The notes beneath the pieces were generated by a model. It saw only the letters and a program-made list of their open reading frames with translations. It searched no databases and had not been told where the DNA came from. Made by a program: the position numbers and the translations under genes. Of a DNA stretch of 24,015 nt, positions 14,712 to 22,750 are shown one piece after another. Source of the stretch: a virus; the IMG/VR virus record IMGVR_UViG_3300009684_000172, positions 1 through 24,015 of that record; one strand, given 5' to 3'. Positions within the stretch are counted from its first letter, which is position 1. Each line of letters starts with the position of its first letter.

Positions 14712-15610
14712 TGGCTGTAGTTTCCTCGCATCGCGTGACGATCGGAACTGGCCTGACCGGCAAGTTTGGGGAGTCGTTTGTATTCACGGAGAAATGGAAA
14801 ATCCGCGTCGACTCTCCTGCGACGTCAAAGGTGCTGATCTCGCGCGCGCCGGGCGTAAAGTTTGGCGATGGCCACTGGGATTTTTCCGATCACAAGGCCA
14901 TGGAATTCTCGCTCGATGAGGCCTCGGGCGATGGCATGGCGTGGGTGTTGAGCGTCACCTTTTACATTCCCCCAAAGCAAAACACGCCAGACCCCACGAC
15001 AGGCATCCCCAAGGACTACTGGGCAGCCAGCGGTGGAACGGCGACGATCCCGGCATGGAGGGACAACGCAGGAGTCGTGATTGCCAACAGCGCTGGCGAT
15101 CCGCTGGAAGGGCTGGAGGTCGAGTCTTCCGACTACGGGCTGACGCTCACCCGCTGCTACACGTCGTGGTCAGGGTGGGCTACGCAGGCGGCGGCGCTGT
15201 CGAACTACGTCAACAATGCGACGTGGCCAAACGGAGGCAGCGGCGGCGCAGCCAGGACGTGGCGGGCGATCTTCAAGGGAGCGACTCCCAAGGAGCTGGC
15301 GGTGACGGCGGCCACCGGCGACAACACTACGCAGAAATACTGGGAAGCGACGTGGGAATTTCTGTACCGCGCCGACACATGGGATCTGAAACCTTGGGAC
15401 GTCGGGTTTAACCAGCTGGTGAACTCCAGCGGCGCGCCTACGGCGGGCGGCACGCTGCGCGCTGCGGTTCTTGGTGCCGATAAAAAGCCCGTCAAACAGC
15501 CGGTAGCGCTTTCCAGCGGCATTGCCAAAACGGCGGGATCAAAGCCCGACGCGCTGACGTTTCAAGTCTATAAGACCGCAGACTTCTCTCCGTTTGGGAC
15601 ACCCGGCTAA
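14711..15610 (+). CDS. Distal tail or baseplate-region protein, unknown
   Basis: A 299-residue beta-rich protein following the tape measure, where distal tail proteins are found. The N-terminal half contains Trp-rich strands and a Pro-rich turn (YIPPKQNTPDPTTGIPKDYW). The C-terminal third reads WEATWEFLYRADTWDLKPWDVGF, then KKPVKQPVALSSGIAKTAG and LTFQVYKTADFSPFGTPG. This KPVxQPVxLxxG...LxFxVYxxxDF pattern recurs in distal tail proteins that I recall from other phages, but I cannot name the family. It is coupled to the tape measure by TGATG and to the next gene by TAATG. Confidence 0.7.
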   Translation: MAVVSSHRVTIGTGLTGKFGESFVFTEKWKIRVDSPATSKVLISRAPGVKFGDGHWDFSDHKAMEFSLDEASGDGMAWVLSVTFYIPPKQNTPDPTTGIPKDYWAASGGTATIPAWRDNAGVVIANSAGDPLEGLEVESSDYGLTLTRCYTSWSGWATQAAALSNYVNNATWPNGGSGGAARTWRAIFKGATPKELAVTAATGDNTTQKYWEATWEFLYRADTWDLKPWDVGFNQLVNSSGAPTAGGTLRAAVLGADKKPVKQPVALSSGIAKTAGSKPDALTFQVYKTADFSPFGTPG

Positions 15611-15939
15611 TGGCACGCAAAAGCACAGGCAAACGCGCCGGTTTTACTGAGGCGAGCGCCAAGCGGATTGCCCGCGCCGTGATCTCCAGCGAGGGCGGCA
15701 ACCGTAACATGGGGCCGACGACGTTTAACACGGCTGGCGGCGACGACGCGATTGTGCGCGGCACGTTTACCGCCCCCTGGTCGAAGGGCTCGACAGTGAC
15801 CGTCACCGACGCGACGCTCTCGGCCGTGACCTACCAAGCAGTGAACTACTTCGGCTCGATCACCAGCACCGGCACGAAGGCCTGCGCGATCGGCTACGCG
15901 AACGGCGAGTGGATCCTCCTCGCTGCGGAGTGTACCTGA
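15610..15939 (+). CDS. Small tail protein, unknown
   Basis: A 109-residue protein with a basic N-terminus (MARKSTGKRAGFTEASAKRIARAVIS) and a beta-rich C-terminal part (FTAPWSKGSTVTVTDATLSAVTYQAVNYFG, then ACAIGYANGEWILLAAECT). Its place between two distal tail genes, with one-base overlaps on both sides, suggests a baseplate or fibre-attachment component. No family was recognised. Confidence 0.65.
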   Translation: MARKSTGKRAGFTEASAKRIARAVISSEGGNRNMGPTTFNTAGGDDAIVRGTFTAPWSKGSTVTVTDATLSAVTYQAVNYFGSITSTGTKACAIGYANGEWILLAAECT

Positions 15940-17273
15940 TGTTTATTCCGGGCTGCCCGTGCTGCGGGGGAGGGTCTACAACGGACTGCCCGTGCGCGTG
16001 CGCAAATGGAATCCCGCCGTTCTATATTCGGGTCGTTCCAGGATCGCCGACGTCGTCTACTGGCCCGACTCCATCGTCTACTGAGCTATTTGACATCAAC
16101 TATTGGCTTACCGCTCGTTTCTGCGGAAGTGCCTTTAGCCCAGACGGATGTGGCTGGCTGTTTAATAGTTTGTTGTACCGTGGGACTAACGTCAGGAAGA
16201 TGACTGCCATTAACTACGGGCAGTACACATCGGCTGTCGGAACATACACTGCGAACGCATGCACTGCGTGGGACATCCGCTTTATTATGGAGAGTACGCC
16301 GGTTGTCTACCCTGCGGAATGGATCACGTTTGGCGAGGCTGAAGGCAGCACATACTACAGCGGTGGCGCAACTACCTTCGGCGGCTTTAAGGTCGACATT
16401 CATTCAAACGACCAGACAAAAGACCTTAACGCATTAGGGCAGATGTGCTCCATAACGGGAGAAGCGGAACTGCCTTTTTGGTCTGCAAGCGAAGCCAATT
16501 TTACGGTTACTATCCGAAGAGAATATTCCGACGAAAGAACTGTCCTGCAGTACGGTAACGCTAAGTTCTACAGAGGCCCAGGCTGTCCCATCTGCGCCTG
16601 CGTCTCCCCTTGCAGCAAGCACGCCACGCTTAACGGAGTGACCTACGACTGCCTGCCGCCAGAAATAAACGTCAGCCTATCGCTACTCAACAACGAAGGC
16701 ACGTTCCCAGACGAGGGAGTCAGCGGAAAGGGGGCGGCATTTGTCGGATCTGTGTCGACGGCAATCAACAACCTGCCGGGAATGACTCTTCCGCTGGTCT
16801 CATGGGACGGCAACGCAGCCACCTATCGCTACGACTATCCGGTCTACACGACGACTCACCTGCGCTATGAAGTCACTCTCTATTGCTCGACCGTCTGCCA
16901 GCCTGCGCAAAGCCTTAACTCTGCCTGCGTGAAGGCGTGGCTCGTCAACAAGAGCACGGCCACTCCAACACCAGACCCAGCGTGGCCGGTCAGCTCTTTT
17001 ACAGCCGGTTACGGCAGCTTCTCGAAAACAGTGAGCGACCTGCGGATTTACTACTCTGGCAATTGGGTCAGCGGCGATCAGATCGCGACCCCGACGCTGA
17101 CGATCAACTCCCTCTGTACCAACGGCGCCGCCACTAGCACCTACGACGCCTCGGGGGCGCAGGATCTGGTCAGCGGAACAAGCGCCACGGCAGGCCTATT
17201 CAGCGTGGGCGGGAACAATATTCCGATCACGATCTACTACGACGTCGCGCACCTGACGGTCTCCGTCCCATGA
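15939..17273 (+). CDS. Cysteine-rich tail tip protein, unknown
   Basis: A 444-residue protein with a dense cysteine cluster at the N-terminus (CPCCGGG...DCPCAC, Cys 6, 8, 9, 17, 19, 21), a second cluster in the middle (GPGCPICACVSPC), and further pairs later (YCSTVC, NSACVKAW, SLCTNG). The rest is beta-rich with many Thr, Ser, Tyr and Gly, consistent with an extracellular structural protein. The clusters could bind metal or be cross-linked by disulphides. The start overlaps the previous stop (TGATG). The DNA of the first half is visibly richer in A and T than neighbouring genes. Confidence 0.7.
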   Translation: MFIPGCPCCGGGSTTDCPCACANGIPPFYIRVVPGSPTSSTGPTPSSTELFDINYWLTARFCGSAFSPDGCGWLFNSLLYRGTNVRKMTAINYGQYTSAVGTYTANACTAWDIRFIMESTPVVYPAEWITFGEAEGSTYYSGGATTFGGFKVDIHSNDQTKDLNALGQMCSITGEAELPFWSASEANFTVTIRREYSDERTVLQYGNAKFYRGPGCPICACVSPCSKHATLNGVTYDCLPPEINVSLSLLNNEGTFPDEGVSGKGAAFVGSVSTAINNLPGMTLPLVSWDGNAATYRYDYPVYTTTHLRYEVTLYCSTVCQPAQSLNSACVKAWLVNKSTATPTPDPAWPVSSFTAGYGSFSKTVSDLRIYYSGNWVSGDQIATPTLTINSLCTNGAATSTYDASGAQDLVSGTSATAGLFSVGGNNIPITIYYDVAHLTVSVP

Positions 17274-17572
17274 CCACATGCACATTTGCCACCATTGAGC
17301 CTGGCCTCCAGCAATGCACAGTGTGCGGCCGGATGGCGCGCCACGCGACGACCAACGTACATGCTGAGTGCCGAGGCCCGCAGCCGATGGGGCTGGGCGA
17401 CATGGTCAAGGCCGGGCTCTCCGCTGTAGGCATGACTCAAGAGCGCGTGGCCGCCGTCCTCGGCAGCTGCGGCGGCTGCGAGCAGAGGCAGGAGACGCTC
17501 AATCAGTGGGGGCAGGCCATCGGCATCGGTTTGCCAGCTAGGCCGGATTCCGCACAATCGGAGGCACCATGA
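17270..17572 (+). CDS. Small protein with zinc-binding cysteine motifs
   Basis: A 100-residue protein with C16-TV-C19, C34, and a second element SCGGCEQRQETLN (C67, C70) preceded by GLGDMVKAGLSAVGM. The GLGD...GI...CxxCxxRxxxLN arrangement is one I recall from small phage proteins in tail clusters; the CxxC pairs probably bind metal. It may help fold or assemble the neighbouring cysteine-rich tail protein, but that is inference. It overlaps both neighbours by four bases (ATGA). Confidence 0.68.
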   Translation: MTTCTFATIEPGLQQCTVCGRMARHATTNVHAECRGPQPMGLGDMVKAGLSAVGMTQERVAAVLGSCGGCEQRQETLNQWGQAIGIGLPARPDSAQSEAP

Positions 17573-17919
17573 GCGTTACCTATGAGCAGATTCCCGGTGA
17601 GGTCTCTATCTCCTGCGTGCAAGGGGACGAAATCAACATCGGCGTTAACTGCCACCAATCACTGGTCGGCTACACGCTGTCTTCGGTCGTCTACGCCGAG
17701 GTCAGCAGCGGCGGCGGCGACGCGATCGGCGCGACCGTGGCGACGATCGCCGTGGGCGCTGTCTCACTGGCGGCCGGGACCGTAACGCTCACGCTCACCG
17801 AGACGCAGACCGGCGCCCTCCAGGCGGGCACGCGCTACCGCTGGTATCTTCGCTGGACCGATACGGCGGGCTTCACGCAGACGATCCTCGCAGGCCCATT
17901 TGTTGTGAGGGTTCCATGA
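17569..17919 (+). CDS. Small beta-sandwich tail protein (BppU N-domain-like)
   Basis: A 116-residue beta-rich protein. The pattern (ISCVQGDEINIGV..., VSLAAGTVTLTLTETQTGAL, AGTRYRWYLRWTDTAG, ILAGPFVVRVP) resembles small immunoglobulin-like or BppU N-terminal domains that attach fibres to baseplates. It lies just before the tail fibre gene and overlaps it by four bases, which fits an adaptor role. Family membership is a weak call. Confidence 0.65.
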   Translation: MSVTYEQIPGEVSISCVQGDEINIGVNCHQSLVGYTLSSVVYAEVSSGGGDAIGATVATIAVGAVSLAAGTVTLTLTETQTGALQAGTRYRWYLRWTDTAGFTQTILAGPFVVRVP

Positions 17920-19808
17920 GTGTCTCGGTTTCCATCGTCGGCGCCGCAGCCAACGTGATCACGGCCACCAGCGGCGACGTGATCAGCGTCACAGTCTCGC
18001 CTGCGGGCACGCCCGGCGCGACCGGGGCCGCTGGTCCGACCGGCCCGCAAGGACCGGCAGGCCCGGCCGGCGGCGCCTACACGCTCCCAGCGGCTACCAG
18101 CACGATCCTCGGAGGGGTCAAGGTCGGCAGCAACCTGAGCGTGACTGTCGACGGGACTCTCTCCAGCACAGCCAGCAGCGGCGCGTGGGCAGACATCACC
18201 GGCAAGCCATCCACATTCGCCCCCAGCGCCCACGCGACCAGCCACGGCTCTCTGGGAGGCGATCCGATCACGGTGGCTGTCTCGCAGGTCACCGGCCTGC
18301 AGACGGCGCTCGACGCCAAGGCCTCGACCTCGTCTCTGGCGACGGTCGCGACCACGGGGGCCTACAGCGATCTGAGCGGGAAACCGACGATCCCGGGGGC
18401 CTACAGCCTGCCCGTCGCGACATTGGCAGTCCTCGGCGGGGTCAAGCAGGGATCCAACACCACAATCGCAGCCGATGGGACGATCTCTGTCGCTGCCCCT
18501 GTGACGACGCTCGCAGCCTCTGCGATCACGGGGCTGGCAACCGTCGCGACGAGCGGGAGCTATGCCGATCTCAGCAATAAGCCCTCGATCCCTTCTGCCT
18601 ACACGCTCCCAAACGCCACAGCCTCGGTCCTCGGGGGAATCACTGTCTCGACTGGGCTAGCTGTCAGCAGCGGGGCGGTGAGCGTCTCCTATGGGACGAC
18701 AGGCAGCACGGCATGCGCAGGGAACGACTCCCGACTCAGCGACACGCGGACGCCTGCTGACGGGACCGTGACCGACGCGAAGATCGCCACGGCCGGCCTG
18801 TCGCCGGGATCAATCGCATGGGCGGCGATCGCCCCTTGGGCTGCCAGCACGGCCTACGCCAAGGGAGACCTAGTCAGCTACCTCGGAGTGACCTATCGGC
18901 GCACCGCTGCAGGCACCAGCGGAGCGACCTTTAGCTCTTCGATGTGGACGCAGATCAGCCCAGCGATTGCCTACAGCGATCTAAGCGGCACTCCGTCTAC
19001 GTTCTCGCCCAGCTCACACGCCAGCAGCCACGCCAGCGGCGGGGCGGATGCGATCGCGATCGCAGCAAGCCAGATCACCAGCGGGACGCTGGCAACGGCG
19101 AGGCTGGCGAGCGGCACGGCCGACTCTACAACCTACCTGCGAGGCGACCAGACCTGGGCGACCGTCACGGCGGGATCGACTGACGCATCGACGCTGACCA
19201 GCGGAACGCTTGCGGACGCGCGATTGAGCGCAAACGTTGCACTTTCTGCAAACGTGCAAACGATGCTGAATCAATATGACGCTTCCGCTTCAACGACATT
19301 CGTCGAGACGGCGCCACGCTTTTTTTCTTCCTCTAACAGTACGCAGGGTTCAGGAACAGGCGTCTGGTCGTTTTTTACGCCGGTGAAAACAATCACAATC
19401 AACCGAATCGCTTTTATTTCTGGTTCTGCCGCAAGCGGATTGACGTTGGCAAGGTTTGCACTTTTTACTTACGACGAAACAACAGCGACGATGGTGGCTA
19501 GGACGGATTCGGATACGACTCTTTTTGCAGCCGCAAACACTTCCTACGCAAGAGCGCTTTCGACCACCGGCAGTTATCCAGCCAGTTACACGTTGCAAGC
19601 GGGCACGCGCTACGGTGTTGCGGTTTTGCAAGTTGGTACAACTGTGGCGTCGATTCAAGCATGCAACCTCGGCGCAATTGTTATTTCACAAGTTCTGCCA
19701 AAGATGCAGCGTTACGCTAGCGGGTTGTCCGACCTGGCGACAATCAATCTTTTAACCAGTGGCTCCGGCAATCAGGGATTCCTTTACGCGAGGCTTTACT
19801 ACGCATGA
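17916..19808 (+). CDS. Modular tail fibre (receptor-binding) protein
   Basis: A 630-residue fibre likely to form a trimer and carry the receptor-binding tip. Modules in order: a short N-terminal attachment segment; eight Gly-X-Y triplets (31-53, GTPGATGAAGPTGPQ...), which are collagen-like; repeated fibre units LPxATxxxLGGVKxGS at 57-83, 165-192 and 231-258; the related [AS]YxDLSxKPSIP repeats at 150-160 and 215-226, with variants at 90-101 and 352-363. Residues 307-348 (STAYAKGDLVSYLGVTYRRT...SSMWTQIS) resemble a CBM5/12-like binding module. The last ~190 residues form a different beta-rich domain encoded by more A/T-rich DNA. It has phage fibre family repeats but no chaperone-domain signature that I can see. 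Confidence 0.88.
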   Translation: MSVSVSIVGAAANVITATSGDVISVTVSPAGTPGATGAAGPTGPQGPAGPAGGAYTLPAATSTILGGVKVGSNLSVTVDGTLSSTASSGAWADITGKPSTFAPSAHATSHGSLGGDPITVAVSQVTGLQTALDAKASTSSLATVATTGAYSDLSGKPTIPGAYSLPVATLAVLGGVKQGSNTTIAADGTISVAAPVTTLAASAITGLATVATSGSYADLSNKPSIPSAYTLPNATASVLGGITVSTGLAVSSGAVSVSYGTTGSTACAGNDSRLSDTRTPADGTVTDAKIATAGLSPGSIAWAAIAPWAASTAYAKGDLVSYLGVTYRRTAAGTSGATFSSSMWTQISPAIAYSDLSGTPSTFSPSSHASSHASGGADAIAIAASQITSGTLATARLASGTADSTTYLRGDQTWATVTAGSTDASTLTSGTLADARLSANVALSANVQTMLNQYDASASTTFVETAPRFFSSSNSTQGSGTGVWSFFTPVKTITINRIAFISGSAASGLTLARFALFTYDETTATMVARTDSDTTLFAAANTSYARALSTTGSYPASYTLQAGTRYGVAVLQVGTTVASIQACNLGAIVISQVLPKMQRYASGLSDLATINLLTSGSGNQGFLYARLYYA

Positions 19809-20149
19809 TATCTCGCCACATTGGGATAGTTGATGGTTTTGACACATGGGAAGTTCTCAACGAAGATGGGGTTGTTGTCGGGCTAAATCAGTCGATCACT
19901 GCTGCCGTTCCAGATTCGCTGACAGCCGTACAGATTCGCCTGTGGCTCGTCGCCCATGGGATCACACTTGAGCAGGTGGCCGATGCTATCGCATCGTTGC
20001 CCGAAGAGACGCGGGAAGCAACGCGGATTGAGTGGGAATATTCCGCGACGATCCACCGAAGCAGCAGCACGCTTGTGGCAATGGCGGCGTCGTTCGGCAT
20101 GGACGCCTCCGCGATCGACGCGGCTTTCACGGAGGCGGCCGGCCTGTAA
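19805..20149 (+). CDS. Fibre-linked small protein, possible fibre assembly factor
   Basis: A 114-residue protein immediately downstream of the tail fibre, overlapping it by four bases. The C-terminal half (EETREATRIEWEYSATIHRSSSTLVAMAASFGMDASAIDAAFTEAA) matches a small phage domain with the pattern ALIEWEYxxxIxRxxPLVxALxxxLGLxxxxIDxLF, which I recall next to tail genes in many phages. Its function is not established. It may assist fibre folding or attachment. The first ~100 bases share the A/T-rich character of the fibre tip, so the two may have moved together. Confidence 0.65.
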   Translation: MISRHIGIVDGFDTWEVLNEDGVVVGLNQSITAAVPDSLTAVQIRLWLVAHGITLEQVADAIASLPEETREATRIEWEYSATIHRSSSTLVAMAASFGMDASAIDAAFTEAAGL

Positions 20150-20162
20150 TAAGGGAGACCGC

Positions 20163-20360
20163 ATGGCAAATCGCAAGGGTGCCCGTGGCGACCTCGACGC
20201 CGACGAGGATTTGATCGAGGGCGGCGGAATTCCCGACGACGACGGCATGGTTTACCTACGACGATCCAAGGAGAGCGCCGATGCCCAAAGCCCAAAAGCC
20301 CAAGGCGAAGAACGACGCATGGAGCGTCGAAAGCCTCGACGGCGGCGTGACGCGAGTTAA
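20163..20360 (+). CDS. Small acidic protein overlapping the next gene
   Basis: A 65-residue protein of unknown function. The N-terminal half is acidic (RGDLDADEDLIEGGGIPDDDGMVYL) and the C-terminal half basic (EERRMERRKPRRRRD). An AAGGGAG precedes the ATG at a good distance, which supports translation. The last 80 bases overlap the metallophosphoesterase gene in another frame. The basic tail is encoded inside that overlap, so it may be a by-product of the overlap rather than a selected domain. Confidence 0.5.
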   Translation: MANRKGARGDLDADEDLIEGGGIPDDDGMVYLRRSKESADAQSPKAQGEERRMERRKPRRRRDAS

Positions 20361-21183
20361 TTTTGCAAAGCGCTGCTGGGTCTACCTCTCCAGTGACTGG
20401 CACTGGGATAGCACGCACTGCGACCGCGAGCGGCTGGCGTCAGACCTTGCGACGGCGAAGCGAATCAACGCCTGCGTGTTATCGCTGGGCGATCTGTTCG
20501 ACTGCATGGGTGGCAAGTACGACCCGAGGTCAAACGGCAAGAACGACGTCAGGCACGAACTGCAGGGCGGCAATTATTTCGACTCGCTGGTCGACCAGTG
20601 CGCCGCCTGGCTAAAGCCTTACGCTTCGCAGATCGGACTGATTACGCCGGGCAACCACGAGACGTCGATACGCAAGAGGCAGGAGACGTGCCTTACCACG
20701 CGACTCGTCGAGCAGCTGCGGTCGGCAGGCTCTCCGGTGCGGCAGAGCGGTTACGCCGGCTGGGTGATCTTCCGAGGCGGGCAAGGCAAAAGGGTGGCGC
20801 TGCACAGGCTGTGGTTTCATCACGGCTACGGCGGCGGCGGCCCGGTTACGCGCGGTGTGATCGATTTCTCACGCTACCTATCCGACGTAGACGCCGACAT
20901 CGTCGTGGCTGGCCACGTTCACCAACGCACCTTGATTGAGGCCAGCCGGCAGAGGCTGTCGCCCAACGGGATCGCGCGGGTCTCCCCCATTTTTTTGGTG
21001 AGGTCTGCGAGCTACAAACAAGAATCGTTGACCGATGGATGGGCTGTTGAGAAGGGAATGTCTTCGCGCCCTCTCGGCGGCTGGTGGGTGAGGCTGCGAA
21101 TGGGCAAAGACACCGGGATGATCTCAGCAAGTTTTCACGACAGACCCACGGAGGAGGAGAGCTATGGAGACGACGATGAATGA
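20281..21183 (+). CDS. Calcineurin-like metallophosphoesterase
   Basis: A 300-residue two-metal phosphoesterase. All five metal-ligand motifs are present in order: SDWHWD (D39, H41), GDLFD (D71), PGNHE (N125, H126), FHHGY (H180, H181) and AGHVHQ (H212, H214). Such enzymes cut phosphodiester or phosphomonoester bonds in nucleic acids, nucleotides or proteins. The phage substrate is not known. AAGGAGAG precedes the start. It overlaps the following nucleotide-pyrophosphatase-like gene by 20 bases, so a shared nucleotide- or DNA-metabolism role is plausible. No Mre11/SbcD-type C-terminal domain was seen. Confidence 0.85.
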   Translation: MPKAQKPKAKNDAWSVESLDGGVTRVNFAKRCWVYLSSDWHWDSTHCDRERLASDLATAKRINACVLSLGDLFDCMGGKYDPRSNGKNDVRHELQGGNYFDSLVDQCAAWLKPYASQIGLITPGNHETSIRKRQETCLTTRLVEQLRSAGSPVRQSGYAGWVIFRGGQGKRVALHRLWFHHGYGGGGPVTRGVIDFSRYLSDVDADIVVAGHVHQRTLIEASRQRLSPNGIARVSPIFLVRSASYKQESLTDGWAVEKGMSSRPLGGWWVRLRMGKDTGMISASFHDRPTEEESYGDDDE

Positions 21184-21763
21184 CGTGCTTGACCGCGCCG
21201 AGCAGCTGGAGCACAGCGACCACGTTGAGGCAGCAGAGCGGCGGGCGCAGCGTTTCGCCGGGGCGCTCACGGGCACCAGCGGGACGCTGGCGGCCGACGT
21301 CCTACGCCTGGTGCAGCGCATCAAGCAGTTGGAGGCCGAGCCGCAGGAACGCATCTACAGCTCTATCGATCGCCCCTGCCCGGTCGACGGCGCCGAGGGG
21401 ACTACCACCAAATTCGGCACCGGGGCCGTGCGGTCCGACTCGGTCGAGGCGTTTCGCTACGACCTTATTTCCCCGATCGGCCTGCGCGAGGTGGCCCGCA
21501 CCTGCGCCGAGGGGGCCGCAAAATATGGCGATTGGAATTGGGAAAAGGGAATGCCGGTGGGCGACCTTCTCAACCACGCTCTCGCGCACGTCTACACCTA
21601 CTTGAGCGGAGACCGTAGCGAGCCGCACTTAGGGCACGCGGCGTGGAATCTCCTCGCGGCGATCCACAGTGACGAGCTTTGGCCCCGGCTGAATGACGGC
21701 ACTCTCAGGGCGCCGGGCTGCGCGCCGCCGGATGCAGCGTTTCGGCATTCTATTTCTGGCTGA
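21164..21763 (+). CDS. dATP/dGTP diphosphohydrolase-like protein (DUF5664 type)
   Basis: A 199-residue protein. The C-terminal two thirds match the phage dATP/dGTP diphosphohydrolase N-domain (DUF5664) pattern: FGTGAVRSDS, then RYDLISPIGLREVARTCAEGAAKYGDWNWEKGMP, then LLNHALAHVYTYLSGDRSEPHLGHAAWNLLAAI. The invariant-looking E, H and W residues around a helical bundle are typical of all-alpha nucleotide pyrophosphohydrolases. The first ~60 residues are a helical extension (LDRAEQLEHSD...RIKQLEAEP). GAGGAGGAGAG precedes ATG 21164. An inner ATG at 21176 is possible. It is the last gene of the long + strand operon and ends 30 bases before the convergent integrase gene. Confidence 0.75.
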   Translation: METTMNDVLDRAEQLEHSDHVEAAERRAQRFAGALTGTSGTLAADVLRLVQRIKQLEAEPQERIYSSIDRPCPVDGAEGTTTKFGTGAVRSDSVEAFRYDLISPIGLREVARTCAEGAAKYGDWNWEKGMPVGDLLNHALAHVYTYLSGDRSEPHLGHAAWNLLAAIHSDELWPRLNDGTLRAPGCAPPDAAFRHSISG

Positions 21764-21793
21764 TTGCGTCTGGGGCAACTATCCGCAAATGGG

Positions 21794-22750
21794 CTACCCG
21801 GCTGGCGGCGGCGACGGCGCCGCCCCGAGTTCGAGCTTTGGCAGAAACTCCAGCCCGCTCTGCCTGCCCGTGATGCGGGGATCGAAATAATGATCCCGAG
21901 TCGTTGTTGGCGAAGCGTGTCCCAAATGTTCCTGCGCCGCAGCGTTCCCGCCGGCCGCTGCCATGTAGCTGGCTGAAGCCTTACGCAGGGCATGAAAGCC
22001 CGTCACCTTGATTCCGGCCCGCCGGCACAGGAGCCGCAGGCTGGGCCACAGGCTGTATTGATTCCGATCCCGGCACCAATCCCAGACCAGATCGGCGTCG
22101 GCTTGGCGCCGGGGCCGCATCTCCTCGGCAACCTCGGCCGGGATCGCCCGCTGGATGTCGCGGGCACGTCCCTTGCGGGTCTCGGCCAAGAACGTGACCA
22201 CCCGGCCATCAAGGTCGACCTGACCCCACTGCAGGGCTAGCAGGGCGCCGATACGCTCCCCGGTGGCGAAAGCCGTCTGGATCAGTGTGCTCCAGAACCA
22301 GCCCGCTGGCTGCCCGCCGACGTCGCCCTCACGCTGCCGGGCCAGCACCACCAGGCGGGAAATTTCGTCCGACGTGTAGGCCACCGGAATCTTGAGCGCC
22401 GGCGGCCTGCTTTTCAATTCGAGGAACTGCACCGGACCTTCACCGGCGGTGGCCTCCATGCGTTTTCTCGCCGCAAAAGTTGACAACGCCAGCAGGCAGG
22501 CCCTGTCTTTCCGCAGCGTCTCAGGCGAGGGTTTCCGCCCGTGGTGGATCGTCTGGGCGCGCCACCGCAAAAAACGCATCACGACCAGGTCTTCCAGATC
22601 GGCCAGCGTCGGCTCGGGATCACGGCCCGGCGAAGTGTCTCGCAGGAAATCGCGGAAGCGGTCAATCGTGAAGTCGAACTTCTTGACCGTGATCGGGGCG
22701 AGGTCTCGCAGGACGGCATATCGTTCGTGGAGCAGGGTTCGGAGGAGCAT
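21794..22750 (-). CDS. Tyrosine recombinase (phage integrase)
   Basis: A 318-residue tyrosine integrase that would insert and excise the phage genome. All catalytic residues are present: R166 in ATGERIGALLAL, K193 in ETRKGRA, H253 and R256 in FHALRKAS, H278 in HLGHAS, and the nucleophile Y288 in TRDHYFDP. The N-terminal part (about 5-95) is a core-binding SAM-like domain (ERYAVLRDLAPITVKKFDFTID...). I chose ATG 22750, with AAGGG upstream on its own strand. The frame is open further upstream to 22972, but that part runs across the control region and is probably not translated. The gene converges on the late operon and diverges from the excisionase-like gene. Confidence 0.9.
   Translation of the reverse strand: MLLRTLLHERYAVLRDLAPITVKKFDFTIDRFRDFLRDTSPGRDPEPTLADLEDLVVMRFLRWRAQTIHHGRKPSPETLRKDRACLLALSTFAARKRMEATAGEGPVQFLELKSRPPALKIPVAYTSDEISRLVVLARQREGDVGGQPAGWFWSTLIQTAFATGERIGALLALQWGQVDLDGRVVTFLAETRKGRARDIQRAIPAEVAEEMRPRRQADADLVWDWCRDRNQYSLWPSLRLLCRRAGIKVTGFHALRKASASYMAAAGGNAAAQEHLGHASPTTTRDHYFDPRITGRQSGLEFLPKLELGAAPSPPPAG

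Noticed and set aside
18004-18075. Collagen-like stretch as a sign of eukaryotic origin
   Set aside because: Short Gly-X-Y runs are common in phage tail fibres and are followed here by typical phage fibre repeats.
20281-21763. Diaminopurine (Z-genome) pathway
   Set aside because: Only a DUF5664-like protein is present. No PurZ or DatZ-like product is in the window, so the pathway cannot be claimed.
21807-21824. GGCGGCG-ACGG-CGCCGCC hairpin as a terminator for the late operon or integrase
   Set aside because: It is a 7-bp stem within the integrase coding end, formed by Ala/Pro-rich codons, and no U-tract follows on either strand.
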